Source: Bradyrhizobium sp. Leo170 (GTDB lineage: Bacteria > Pseudomonadota > Alphaproteobacteria > Rhizobiales > Xanthobacteraceae). From it: a stretch of DNA of 32,087 nucleotides. Made by a program: the position numbers and the translations under genes. The notes beneath the pieces are model-generated. The model was not told the DNA's origin, ran no database searches, and saw only the letters and a program-made list of their open reading frames with translations. Below are positions 7,964-16,474 of the stretch, one piece after another (the first letter of the stretch is position 1; every line of letters begins with the position of its first letter). The stretch lies in assembly GCF_004296405.1 (NCBI RefSeq), contig NZ_PSRR01000062.1:1-32087 (forward strand). The letters are read 5' to 3'.

Positions 7964-8683
7964 TCATCGCTTCCGGCGACGAAAATCGCGCTTCTTCGGT
8001 TTTGGGGCGAGTTCCGGCATCGTCCGCTGCACCTGGCGATATCTTGCCAGCATCCGCTCAAAGCTGGCGTTCAGGGTTTCGGCAATGTCGGGCCGCTTTT
8101 CGAGCGCGGCGAGCAGCAGGCCGGCCGCCTCGATCGTGGAAAGTCCATCGCGGCGCGGTTCGCGGCGAAGCTGGCCGTAACGTGACGGCTGGCGGGGGCC
8201 CAGAATCACCCGCTGGCATTTCAACATCCAGGGATTGCGCCACCACAGCGCCTTGGCCTGGCTCCAGGTGCCATCGAGCAGCACGATGCCCTCGATGCGT
8301 CCGAGGATGCCGCGCTGGTTCGGCTCGAGTGCGCCCTTGCGGTCGATGGCGACGACCTCGGCTTCGGTGTCGAGATCGGCGACCTTGGCGGAGCCGAGAT
8401 AGAGCACCGCCCAGCGCGACGGGTCAGCCACCGGTTGCTCCAGCGCCTTGGACAGGCTCGGCCAGGACAGCCCGATTCGTACCACCGCTTCCTCGAAATG
8501 GCGCGCGGTCAGCCGTGCGGTACCGAGCGCCCTATCCTGCTCCTGCGGATGCTGCAGGATCAGGACCCCAATCCGGTTCCCGATTGGCGTAACACTGTCG
8601 CAGATGCACAGCGGCATCGGCTTGCCGCAATGTGGACAGTCCGCGACCGGCTCGGCAAGGATTGTCTGATCTGATTCCGTCAT
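7964..8683 (-). CDS. DTW-domain tRNA-uridine aminocarboxypropyltransferase
   Basis: This 239-residue protein has four cysteines near the N-terminus (C16, C19, C26, C28), which likely bind zinc, and the DTW signature at D137-T139-W140 (LLDGTWSQAK). DTW proteins such as E. coli TapT transfer the 3-amino-3-carboxypropyl group of S-adenosylmethionine to uridine in tRNA, making acp3U (position 47 in E. coli). The very basic C-terminus (PKPKKRDFRRRKR) fits RNA binding. The gene is 34 bases downstream of the efflux operon on the same strand, so some read-through is possible, but the functions are unrelated. The nearby tRNA-Cys may be chance. Which tRNA position is modified here cannot be read from the sequence. 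Confidence 0.9.
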   Translation of the reverse strand: MTESDQTILAEPVADCPHCGKPMPLCICDSVTPIGNRIGVLILQHPQEQDRALGTARLTARHFEEAVVRIGLSWPSLSKALEQPVADPSRWAVLYLGSAKVADLDTEAEVVAIDRKGALEPNQRGILGRIEGIVLLDGTWSQAKALWWRNPWMLKCQRVILGPRQPSRYGQLRREPRRDGLSTIEAAGLLLAALEKRPDIAETLNASFERMLARYRQVQRTMPELAPKPKKRDFRRRKR

Positions 8684-8717
8684 CCGCCCGCTATACGCTA
8701 CGCGGCCGCCAATTCAA

Positions 8718-11700
8718 CTATTCCGCGGGCGCTGCCAGCGCGGCTGGTTCGGCGCGCCGCCGCAACCGGTCGATCAACAGGTAAATCACAGGCGTGGTGT
8801 AGAGCGTCAGGATCTGCGAAACGAACAGTCCGCCGATAATGGTGATGCCGAGCGGCCGGCGCAGCTCCGTCCCGGGACCGGTGGCGAGCACCAGCGGAAT
8901 GCCGGCAAACAGCGCCGCCATGGTCGTCATCAGGATCGGCCGGAACCTTGCGCTGCAGGCCTCGAAGATCGCGTCCGCCGAAGACAGGCCGCGCTGCCGC
9001 TCGGCGTCCAGCGCGAAATCGACCATCATGATGCCGTTCTTCTTGACGATGCCGATCAAGAGGATGATGCCGACAAAGGCGATCACGGTCAGCGGCGTGC
9101 CGGTCAGTTGCAGCGCCAGCAGCGCGCCCAGCCCTGCGGACGGCAAGGTCGAGATGATTGTCAGCGGATGGGCCAGGCTCTCATAGAGCACCCCGAGCAC
9201 GATATACATCGCAACCAGCGCCCCCAGGATCAGGAGCGGCTGCCTCCCGCTGGTCTTGTTGAAGTCGCCGGCGTTGCCGTCAAAGCTGCCACGAATGCCT
9301 TCAGGCATGTGCAATTCATCGACAGCGCGCTGGATATTCGACGTCGCCTCGTCCAGCGGCACGTTCGGCAGCAGATTGAATGAAACCGTGGTCGAGGGGA
9401 ACGACTGCGTGTGGTAGACGGCCAGCGGCGCCAGCCCGCGCTGGTAATGGACGACGGCCGACAACGGCACCTGAACGCCGTTGGCGCCGGCCACGTAGAT
9501 GCGCTCGAGATTGGCCGGATCGGTCTGGAATTTCGGATCGATCTCCAGCACCACCATGTATTGGTTGCGCTGGGTATAGACGATCGAGATCTGCCGCTGC
9601 GAGAACGCGTTGTTGAGCGCGTTGTCGATATCCTGCACGCGGACGCCGAGGCTTGAGGCGGTCTTGCGGTCGATCACCAAATTGAGCTGCAATCCGCCGG
9701 GGTCGCGATCGCTGGAGACGTCGGTGATACCTTCAACGGTCTCCATGCGCTTGGCGACGATCGGCGCCCACTTCTGCAACAAGTCGAGATCGGCGCTCGA
9801 GAGCGTGTACTGGTAGTCGGAATCGCTCTGTCGTCCGCCGGCGCGGACGTCCTGAGCCGCGAACATGAACAGGCGGATGCCCGGCACCGTGAACAGGTTG
9901 CGGCGCAGGCGATCGATCACAAGCTGCGTAGAAACTCCTCCCCGCTCCTCCGGCGACTTCAGGCTAATGAACATGGTGCCTCGGTTGGCGCCACCGCCCA
10001 TCCCCCCGCTCCCGAGCGAAGAGCCGATTCCGGCGACCGCAGGATCGGCCATCACGATGTCGGCCACCTGTTGCTGCAATTTGAGCATGGCCTGGAACGA
10101 GGTGTCAGGCGATGCCCGCGTTGCGCCGATGACGAAGCCGCTGTCGTCGGTCGGGAAATAGCCCTTCGGCGTCTTGATGTAGAGCGTCACAGTCAGCGCG
10201 ATCGTGGCGAAGAAGACGAGCAAGGTCAGGAACGGAAAATCGAGCACGCCGCGCAGCGTCCACATATAGAAGCGCACGATGCGCGACAGGGTTCCCTCGA
10301 TCAGACGATCGAACCAGGTGGCGCGATCGGAGGTCGCTTCCTTGATGTAATGCGCACAGATCATCGGGGTGATCGTCAGCGACACCAGGGTCGAGACCAG
10401 GATGGCGAAGGTCAGCGTCAGCGAGAATTCACGCAACAGCCGGCCGACGATGCCGTCCATGAAGATCAGCGGCGTGAAGGCGGCGATCAGCGACAGCGAA
10501 ATCGAAACCACGGTGAAGCCGATCTGCTTGGCCCCCTCCAGTGTCGCCGGATAAGGCGCCATGCCCTGCTCGAGATTGCGGTACATGTTCTCGATCATCA
10601 CGATCGCGTCGTCGACCACGAAGCCGACGGAGATCGCCAGCGCCATCAGCGACAGATTGTCGATCGAGAAACCGGCGAGCCACATGCCGGCGCACGTGCC
10701 CGCGAGCGCCAGCGGCACCGAGACGCCCGCCGCAATCGTCGGCGTCAAGCGGCGCAGGAACACGAACACCACGACCATGACGGGCCCGGCCGTGGCAAGC
10801 AGCGTCAGTTGCATGTCGAGCACGCTGGCGCGGATGGTGCCGGTGCGGTCCACGAGGGTGGAAATCTCGAGACCGGCGGGGATCCACTGCTTCAGCTCCG
10901 GCAGCATCGCCGTCACACGGTTGACGGTGTCGATGACATTGGCGTCGCCCTGCTTGGTGATCTGGATCAGGACCGCCGGTTGCTTGTTGAACCAGGCGAC
11001 CGAGCGGACGTTGCGCACGCTGTCTTCGATTTCGGCGACATCAGAGAGGCGGACGAAATTGCCGTTCGCACTCTTGATCAGGATGTTGCGGAACTCGGCG
11101 GCGGTTCGCATCTGCGGATTGATCGAGAGCGTCTCGCTCTGGCGGCCGCCATTGAAGATGCCGACCGGCCCGAGCGGATTGGCATTGACGATGGCCTGGC
11201 GGACGTCCTCCGTGGCAATGCCCGCATTCGACAGCGCCACCGGATTGAGCGAGATCCGGACCGCCGGCTGATCGGCGCCCGAGACCGTGACCTCGCCCAC
11301 GCCCGGCACTTGCGAGATGCGCTGCGCGAGCACGGTATCCGCAACGTCGTACATCGCGCTGGTCGACATCGTCTTCGACGTCAGCGCCAGCACGAATACC
11401 GGCGCCGCCGCAGGATTGGCCTTCCTGAAGATCGGCAATGTCGGCAGGTCGGTCGGCAGATCCGCCATCGAGGCGTTGATTGCCGCCTGCACGTCGCGGG
11501 CGGCGCGATCGATGTTGCGACCGATCGCGAACTGCACCTGGATGCTGGTGCTGCCGAGCGAGCTGACCGACGTGATCTGCTCCACGTCCGCGATCTCGCC
11601 GAGCCGGCGCTCCAGCGGCGCCGCCACCGTCGCAGCCATCACCGACGGGTCGGCGCCCGGCCGCGATGCGAACACCCTGATCATCGGGAAATCGACGTTC

Positions 11701-11822
11701 GGAACCGACGCCACCGGCAGGAACTCGTACGCCACGATCCCGAGCAGGAAGAGCCCGATCGCCATGAGCGTGGTGCCGACCGGACGACGGATGAAGGGCT
11801 CCGAGATCGAGATCGATGCCAT
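8718..11822 (-). CDS. RND efflux pump subunit, MdtC-like
   Basis: This is an inner-membrane drug/proton antiporter of 1034 residues, the usual length for the hydrophobe/amphiphile efflux (HAE1) branch of RND. It has 12 membrane segments and two large periplasmic loops. The proton-relay aspartates are present in GFVVDDAIVMIEN (segment 4) and the partner lysine in GIVKKNGIMMVDF (segment 10). The order and sequence resemble MdtC of the MdtABC system, where two different RND chains form one mixed trimer. The ATG at 11822 overlaps the stop of the upstream pump gene (TGATG), which favours coupled, balanced synthesis; an upstream GTG at 11825 is less likely. Last gene of the four-gene operon. Substrates are unknown; no local regulator is visible. 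Confidence 0.95.
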   Translation of the reverse strand: MASISISEPFIRRPVGTTLMAIGLFLLGIVAYEFLPVASVPNVDFPMIRVFASRPGADPSVMAATVAAPLERRLGEIADVEQITSVSSLGSTSIQVQFAIGRNIDRAARDVQAAINASMADLPTDLPTLPIFRKANPAAAPVFVLALTSKTMSTSAMYDVADTVLAQRISQVPGVGEVTVSGADQPAVRISLNPVALSNAGIATEDVRQAIVNANPLGPVGIFNGGRQSETLSINPQMRTAAEFRNILIKSANGNFVRLSDVAEIEDSVRNVRSVAWFNKQPAVLIQITKQGDANVIDTVNRVTAMLPELKQWIPAGLEISTLVDRTGTIRASVLDMQLTLLATAGPVMVVVFVFLRRLTPTIAAGVSVPLALAGTCAGMWLAGFSIDNLSLMALAISVGFVVDDAIVMIENMYRNLEQGMAPYPATLEGAKQIGFTVVSISLSLIAAFTPLIFMDGIVGRLLREFSLTLTFAILVSTLVSLTITPMICAHYIKEATSDRATWFDRLIEGTLSRIVRFYMWTLRGVLDFPFLTLLVFFATIALTVTLYIKTPKGYFPTDDSGFVIGATRASPDTSFQAMLKLQQQVADIVMADPAVAGIGSSLGSGGMGGGANRGTMFISLKSPEERGGVSTQLVIDRLRRNLFTVPGIRLFMFAAQDVRAGGRQSDSDYQYTLSSADLDLLQKWAPIVAKRMETVEGITDVSSDRDPGGLQLNLVIDRKTASSLGVRVQDIDNALNNAFSQRQISIVYTQRNQYMVVLEIDPKFQTDPANLERIYVAGANGVQVPLSAVVHYQRGLAPLAVYHTQSFPSTTVSFNLLPNVPLDEATSNIQRAVDELHMPEGIRGSFDGNAGDFNKTSGRQPLLILGALVAMYIVLGVLYESLAHPLTIISTLPSAGLGALLALQLTGTPLTVIAFVGIILLIGIVKKNGIMMVDFALDAERQRGLSSADAIFEACSARFRPILMTTMAALFAGIPLVLATGPGTELRRPLGITIIGGLFVSQILTLYTTPVIYLLIDRLRRRAEPAALAAPAE

Positions 11823-14800
11823 CACTGCATCCCCTCGGTCGCCCCCGCGACCGGCGGGCCCTGCGGCCCCGGGTCTGGCAGCGCGTGCTCGATCCTGCGG
11901 TTCAGCCGGTCGAGCGCGAGGTAGATCACGGGCGTCGTGTAGAGCGTCAGCAACTGGCTGAGCAGGAGGCCGCCGATGATGGAAATGCCGAGCGGGAAGC
12001 GCAGCTCGGCGCCGGTGCCGCTTTCGATCGCAAGCGGCAGCGCGCCGAACAGCGCCGCCAATGTCGTCATCATGATCGGCCGGAACCGCAGCAGGCAGGC
12101 CTGCACGATCGCGTCATAGGGCGACATGCCCTTGTGCCGCTCCGCCTCCAGCGCGAAGTCGATCATCATGATCGCGTTCTTCTTGACGATGCCCATCAGG
12201 AGAATGATTCCGATCAGGCCGATGACCGAAAGGTCCTGCCCGAACAGCATCAGCGCCAGGATGGCGCCGACGCCTGCCGAAGGCAGCGTCGACAGGATCG
12301 TGATCGGGTGGATGTAGCTCTCATAGAGCACGCCCAGCACGATGTAGATCGTGATGATCGCGGCGAGGATCAGCCAGGGCTGGCCGGCGAGCGATCTGGA
12401 AAATTCCGCAGCGTCGCCGGTATAGACCCCGACGATGCTGTTGGGCATGCCGATCCGGGTCTCGAGCGCCTTCACCGCTTCAACGGCATCGCCGAGCGCC
12501 TCGCCGGGCGCGAGGTTGAAGCTGAGCGACACCGCCGGGAATTGCGCCTGGTGCGAGATCGCGAGCGGCGCCGTGGTACGCGTCAGCGTCGCCACTGCCG
12601 ACAGCGGCACCTGCGCGCCGTTCACGCCGGGCAAATACAGCTTGTCGAGGATCGATGGATCGCGCTGATACATCGGCAGCGCCTCCAGCACGACGCGGTA
12701 CTGGTTGGCCTGTCCGTAAATGGTCGAAATCTGCCGCTGCGCGAACGCGTCGTTCAGGGTGTCGTTGACGGCCTGCAGGCTGACGCCGAGCTGGCCCGCG
12801 CGCTGGCGATTGATATCGAGCGCGGCCCGGAGGCCGGCCTCCTGCGCCTCCGACGACACGTCGCGGAACATCGGATCGCGCCGCATCTCGGCGACCAGCT
12901 TGCCCGCCCAGAGCGACACCTCTTTGGCGTCCGTGCCGTTCAGCGTGTACTGGTACTGCGACCGGCTCGACTGTGTCGAAATCTGCACGTCCTGCACCGG
13001 CTGGAAATAGATGGTCATGCCGGGGATCGACGCCGTCTTCTGCTTCAGCCGCGCCACCACCGTCGAAATGCCGTCACGCCGCTCGCCGAGCGGCCTGAGC
13101 GTCATCACGAGCCGGCCGACATTGGTGGTCGGGTTGACGGAGCCAGCGCCGATCACGGAAACCACGCCGGTCACGTCCGGGTCCGACTTGATCAGGTCCG
13201 CCGCCTTGGTCTGTCGGGCCTGCATTTCGGCGAAGGAGACGTCCGGGCCTGCCTCGGTCACCGCTGTTATCGATGACGTATCCTGCAGCGGCAGGAAGCC
13301 CTTTGGCGCGATCACATACATGAACAGCGTGAGCGCGATGGTGGCGAAGGTCACCAGCAGGGTCGCGCGCTGGCGCTGCAGCACCCACAGCAGCGTGCGG
13401 TGGTAGAACTCGACCATACGGTCGATGAAGCCGCTGATGGCGCCAAGGCCCGGCAGCACGAATTCCTCACCGACATGCTTCAAGAGGCGCGAGCACATCA
13501 TCGGCGTCAACGTCAGCGAGACTACCGCCGAGGTCACCACCGCAATCGTCAGCGTCAGCGCAAATTCGCGGAACATGCGCCCGACCAGCCCGGACATGAA
13601 CAACAGCGGGATGAAGACCGCGATCAGCGACAGCGTCAGCGAGATCACGGTGAAGCCGATCTCGCTCGCGCCCTTGAGCGCGGCTTCCATCACCGACTCG
13701 CCCTCCTCCATGTGGCGGACGATGTTCTCGATCATCACGATGGCGTCGTCGACCACGAATCCGGTGCCGATCGTCAGCGCCATCAGCGACAGATTGTCGA
13801 GGCTGAAGCCGGCAAAATACATGATGCCGAAGCTCGTGATCAAAGACAGCGGCAGCGCGACGCCCGCGATCAGCGTGGCGCGCAGGGAGCGCAGGAACAG
13901 CAGCACCACCAGCGTCACCAGCACGACGCTCAGGATCAGCGTAAACTGCACGTCGCGGACGGAGGCGCGGATGGTGACGGTGCGATCGCTGACGATGGTC
14001 AGGTTGACGCCGGCCGGAATCAGGCGTTGCAACCGCGGGATCTCGTCGCGGATCTGGCGGACGACCTCGATGACATTGGCGCCGGGTTGGCGCTGGATGT
14101 CGATGATGACCGCCGGGGTGCCCTGGTACCAGCCGCCGGTGCGGTCGTTCTCGAGCCCGTCGACGATCACGGCCACGTCGCCGATCGTCACCGGCGAGCC
14201 GTTGCGATAGGCGATGATGATCGGCTTGTAGGCCTCCGCTGCCGCGATCTGGTCGTTGGCGGCGATCGTGTAGGCTTGCTGCGCGCCGTCGAGCGATCCT
14301 TTCGGGCCCGAGACGTTGGCGCCGGCAATGGCGTTGCGCAGGTCCTCCATCGAGATGCCATAGGCCGCAAGCCGCGCCAGATCGGCCTGCACCCGCACCG
14401 CCGGTTTCAGCCCGCCGAGCACGGCGACGCGACCGACACCGGAAATTTGGCTCAGCCGCTGGCCAAGGATCGTGTCGGCGAGGTCGCTCATCGCGCGCAG
14501 CGAGATCGTCTCCGATGTCAGCGCCAGCGTCATGACCGGCGCATCCGCCGGATTCACTTTCGCGTACACCGGCGGGTATGGAAGATTCTTCGGCAATACC
14601 CCCGCGGCGGCATTGATCGCAGCCTGGACGTCCTGGGTCGCGCCATCGATGTCGCGGTTGAGATCGAACTGCAGCGAAATCTGGCTGACGCCGAACGAGC
14701 TGGTCGAATTCATCGACGACAGCGACGGGATCTGTCCGAGCTGGCGTTCGAGCGGTGCCGTGATCAGGGACGCGATCACATCGGGGCTGGCGCCCGGCAG

Positions 14801-14950
14801 TTGCGTCGACACCTGCACCGTCGGGAAGTCGACCTGCGGCAGCGCCGAGACCGGCAGCGCGAAATAGCCGAGCGCGCCGCCGATCAGAAGCGCGATCCCG
14901 AGCAGCGAGGTCGCGATCGGCCGGCGGATGAACGGTTCAGAGACGCCCAT
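11822..14950 (-). CDS. RND efflux pump subunit, MdtB-like
   Basis: This is an RND transporter of 1042 residues with the same architecture as its downstream partner: 12 membrane segments, two periplasmic porter/docking loops, the aspartate pair in GFVVDDAIVMIENI, and the lysine in GIVKKNAIMMIDF. Stretches such as GASEIGFTVISLTLSLIAVF and IQRQPGANVIEV are MdtB-like. Together with the MdtC-like partner it would form a heterotrimer, as in E. coli MdtABC and Pseudomonas MuxABC. The ATG is at 14950; a weak AAGGA lies about 14 bases upstream. The 105-base gap to the adaptor gene holds a palindromic repeat (14992-15038) that could alter mRNA stability or the dose of pump relative to adaptor. Confidence 0.95.
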   Translation of the reverse strand: MGVSEPFIRRPIATSLLGIALLIGGALGYFALPVSALPQVDFPTVQVSTQLPGASPDVIASLITAPLERQLGQIPSLSSMNSTSSFGVSQISLQFDLNRDIDGATQDVQAAINAAAGVLPKNLPYPPVYAKVNPADAPVMTLALTSETISLRAMSDLADTILGQRLSQISGVGRVAVLGGLKPAVRVQADLARLAAYGISMEDLRNAIAGANVSGPKGSLDGAQQAYTIAANDQIAAAEAYKPIIIAYRNGSPVTIGDVAVIVDGLENDRTGGWYQGTPAVIIDIQRQPGANVIEVVRQIRDEIPRLQRLIPAGVNLTIVSDRTVTIRASVRDVQFTLILSVVLVTLVVLLFLRSLRATLIAGVALPLSLITSFGIMYFAGFSLDNLSLMALTIGTGFVVDDAIVMIENIVRHMEEGESVMEAALKGASEIGFTVISLTLSLIAVFIPLLFMSGLVGRMFREFALTLTIAVVTSAVVSLTLTPMMCSRLLKHVGEEFVLPGLGAISGFIDRMVEFYHRTLLWVLQRQRATLLVTFATIALTLFMYVIAPKGFLPLQDTSSITAVTEAGPDVSFAEMQARQTKAADLIKSDPDVTGVVSVIGAGSVNPTTNVGRLVMTLRPLGERRDGISTVVARLKQKTASIPGMTIYFQPVQDVQISTQSSRSQYQYTLNGTDAKEVSLWAGKLVAEMRRDPMFRDVSSEAQEAGLRAALDINRQRAGQLGVSLQAVNDTLNDAFAQRQISTIYGQANQYRVVLEALPMYQRDPSILDKLYLPGVNGAQVPLSAVATLTRTTAPLAISHQAQFPAVSLSFNLAPGEALGDAVEAVKALETRIGMPNSIVGVYTGDAAEFSRSLAGQPWLILAAIITIYIVLGVLYESYIHPITILSTLPSAGVGAILALMLFGQDLSVIGLIGIILLMGIVKKNAIMMIDFALEAERHKGMSPYDAIVQACLLRFRPIMMTTLAALFGALPLAIESGTGAELRFPLGISIIGGLLLSQLLTLYTTPVIYLALDRLNRRIEHALPDPGPQGPPVAGATEGMQ

Positions 14951-14991
14951 GGCTTTGCGTACTCGTCCTTGCGAAGTCAGACATTAATTTC

Positions 14992-15038
14992 AGCATGATC
15001 TTTTCGGAAAACCGGTTTCCATTTTTCCGGATCATGCT
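14992..15038. repeat. Palindromic interspersed repeat inside the efflux operon
   Basis: This is a 47-base imperfect palindrome. Outer arms agcatgatc (14992-15000) and gatcatgct (15030-15038) are perfect complements, and the middle contains a near-palindrome, ggaaaaccggtttcc. I recall this element as a very common intergenic repeat in Bradyrhizobium and Rhodopseudomonas. Here it lies between the adaptor stop (15056) and the first pump start (14950). It would fold into a stable hairpin in the operon mRNA. Confidence 0.8.
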
Positions 15039-15055
15039 CTAGGTTGATCGTCCGG

Positions 15056-16474
15056 TCATGGCTGCGACTTCGCTGCGCCGCCTGACGTTTCACCCCCCGT
15101 TGCCGCCCCGCTCGAGCCCTTCTGGTCGCCCTCGCCCTGCGTGCGCTCGCGCCGCGAACGATGTTCGCCGTCCTTTGCCTGGCCATCTTTGGCCTGACCA
15201 TCCTTGGCTTGGCCGTTCTTGGCATCCGGGCTGCGGCTGCGCTTGCGCGGCGCGAGATCGGCGGTCGGCGCGGCGTCGTCCTTGCCGACGATGACTTTCG
15301 ATCCATCGGCGAGATTGGCAAATCCCGTCGTGACGACGCGGTCAGAGGCCGCGATCCCCTTGCCGATCACGGCGTCATGCTCGTTCTGCTGGATGACCGT
15401 CACCGGTTTTGCGGTGACGATATTGTCCTCGCCGATCACATAGCTGAATGTTCCGGCGGGCCCGCGCTGCACGGCCGAGGTCGGCACCACGATCGCCTTC
15501 GGCAACGTCTCGACCTTCAGCCGCACATTGACGAATTGGCCGGGCCAGAGCTGGAAATTGCCGTTGGGAAATTCCGCTTTCAGTTTCAGCGTGCCGGTGG
15601 TTGGGTCGACCTGATTGTCGATGCCGGTCAGTTTGCCGGTATCGATCACGGTCACGCCGTCATTGCCGAACACATCGACCGCGAGCGTGCCCTGGCCGGC
15701 CGCGGCATTCACCCGCACGATCTGCTGCTGCGGCAGGCTGAACCACACCGCGATCGGCTGCAACTGGGTGAGAACGACGAGGCCGGTGGTGTCGGAGCCA
15801 TGGATGATGTTGCCCTGGTCGACTTGGCGGAGGCCCGCGCGGCCCGAGATCGGCGCAACGACCTTGGTGTAGCTCAGCGTCGCCGCCGCGTTGTCGATCG
15901 CGGCCTGATCTGCCTTCACCAGCGCTTCCTGCTGCGCAACCACCGCCTTCTGGGTGTCATACTGCTGCTTCGAACCGGCGTTGGTTTGAGCGAGCTGCTG
16001 GTAGCGCGCGAGGTCGAGCCGCTGGTTGGCGAGCAGCGCCTCATCCTGCGCCTTCTTGGCGACGGCCTGATCGTACTGCGCCTGATAGATCGCGGGATCG
16101 ATTTCGGCGAGCACGTCTTCCTTCTTGACGTCCTGCCCCTCGACAAAGTTCACCTTGATCAGCTTGCCGTCGACCTGCGAGCGAACCGTGACCGTATTCA
16201 GCGCGCGCACCGAGCCGACGCCGTCGAGATAGACCGGCACGTCCTGCACGCGCGGCATGGCCGCCAGCACCGGCACCGGCAGGTCAGGCCGTGCGTTGGC
16301 GTTGTGGCCGCCCCCCTTCTGCTGCCAGGCCAGCCAGCCGATATAGCCGAGGCCGCCGAGGATTACGGCGGCAATGATCAGCGACACCATCCGCTTGAGC
16401 AGGCGCGACAACAAGCCCGGCTTGTTTACCTCCGCAGCCTTCGCGTTGTCCTTTGCTTCCGGCTTAAAGAGCAT
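15056..16474 (-). CDS. RND efflux periplasmic adaptor (membrane fusion protein), MdtA-like
   Basis: This 472-residue protein links the inner-membrane pump to the outer-membrane channel. It has an N-terminal membrane anchor (about residues 30-50) and no lipobox. The barrel-sandwich half motif TVTVRSQVDGKLIKVNF comes next, followed by a long helical hairpin rich in Q, A and K (about 130-200), then the second half motif around TKVVAPISGRAGLRQVDQG and the beta-barrel and membrane-proximal domains. The C-terminal 70 residues or so are unusual: hydrophilic, with a triplicated QAKDG unit followed by a Gly/Ser/Glu-rich end, beyond the normal adaptor fold. The ATG at 16474 overlaps the outer membrane factor gene by 11 bases and has GGAGAG upstream, so translation is probably coupled. 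Confidence 0.94.
   Translation of the reverse strand: MLFKPEAKDNAKAAEVNKPGLLSRLLKRMVSLIIAAVILGGLGYIGWLAWQQKGGGHNANARPDLPVPVLAAMPRVQDVPVYLDGVGSVRALNTVTVRSQVDGKLIKVNFVEGQDVKKEDVLAEIDPAIYQAQYDQAVAKKAQDEALLANQRLDLARYQQLAQTNAGSKQQYDTQKAVVAQQEALVKADQAAIDNAAATLSYTKVVAPISGRAGLRQVDQGNIIHGSDTTGLVVLTQLQPIAVWFSLPQQQIVRVNAAAGQGTLAVDVFGNDGVTVIDTGKLTGIDNQVDPTTGTLKLKAEFPNGNFQLWPGQFVNVRLKVETLPKAIVVPTSAVQRGPAGTFSYVIGEDNIVTAKPVTVIQQNEHDAVIGKGIAASDRVVTTGFANLADGSKVIVGKDDAAPTADLAPRKRSRSPDAKNGQAKDGQAKDGQAKDGEHRSRRERTQGEGDQKGSSGAATGGETSGGAAKSQP

Noticed and set aside
10071..11924. Long open frame on the plus strand (617 codons) opposite the MdtC-like pump gene
   Set aside because: It is antisense to a clear RND gene, is rich in Arg, Asp and His as expected from the complement of GC-rich coding DNA, and has no recognisable domain.
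13400..14998. Long open frame on the plus strand (532 codons) opposite the MdtB-like pump gene
   Set aside because: Same reason: a shadow of a well-supported gene with biased composition.
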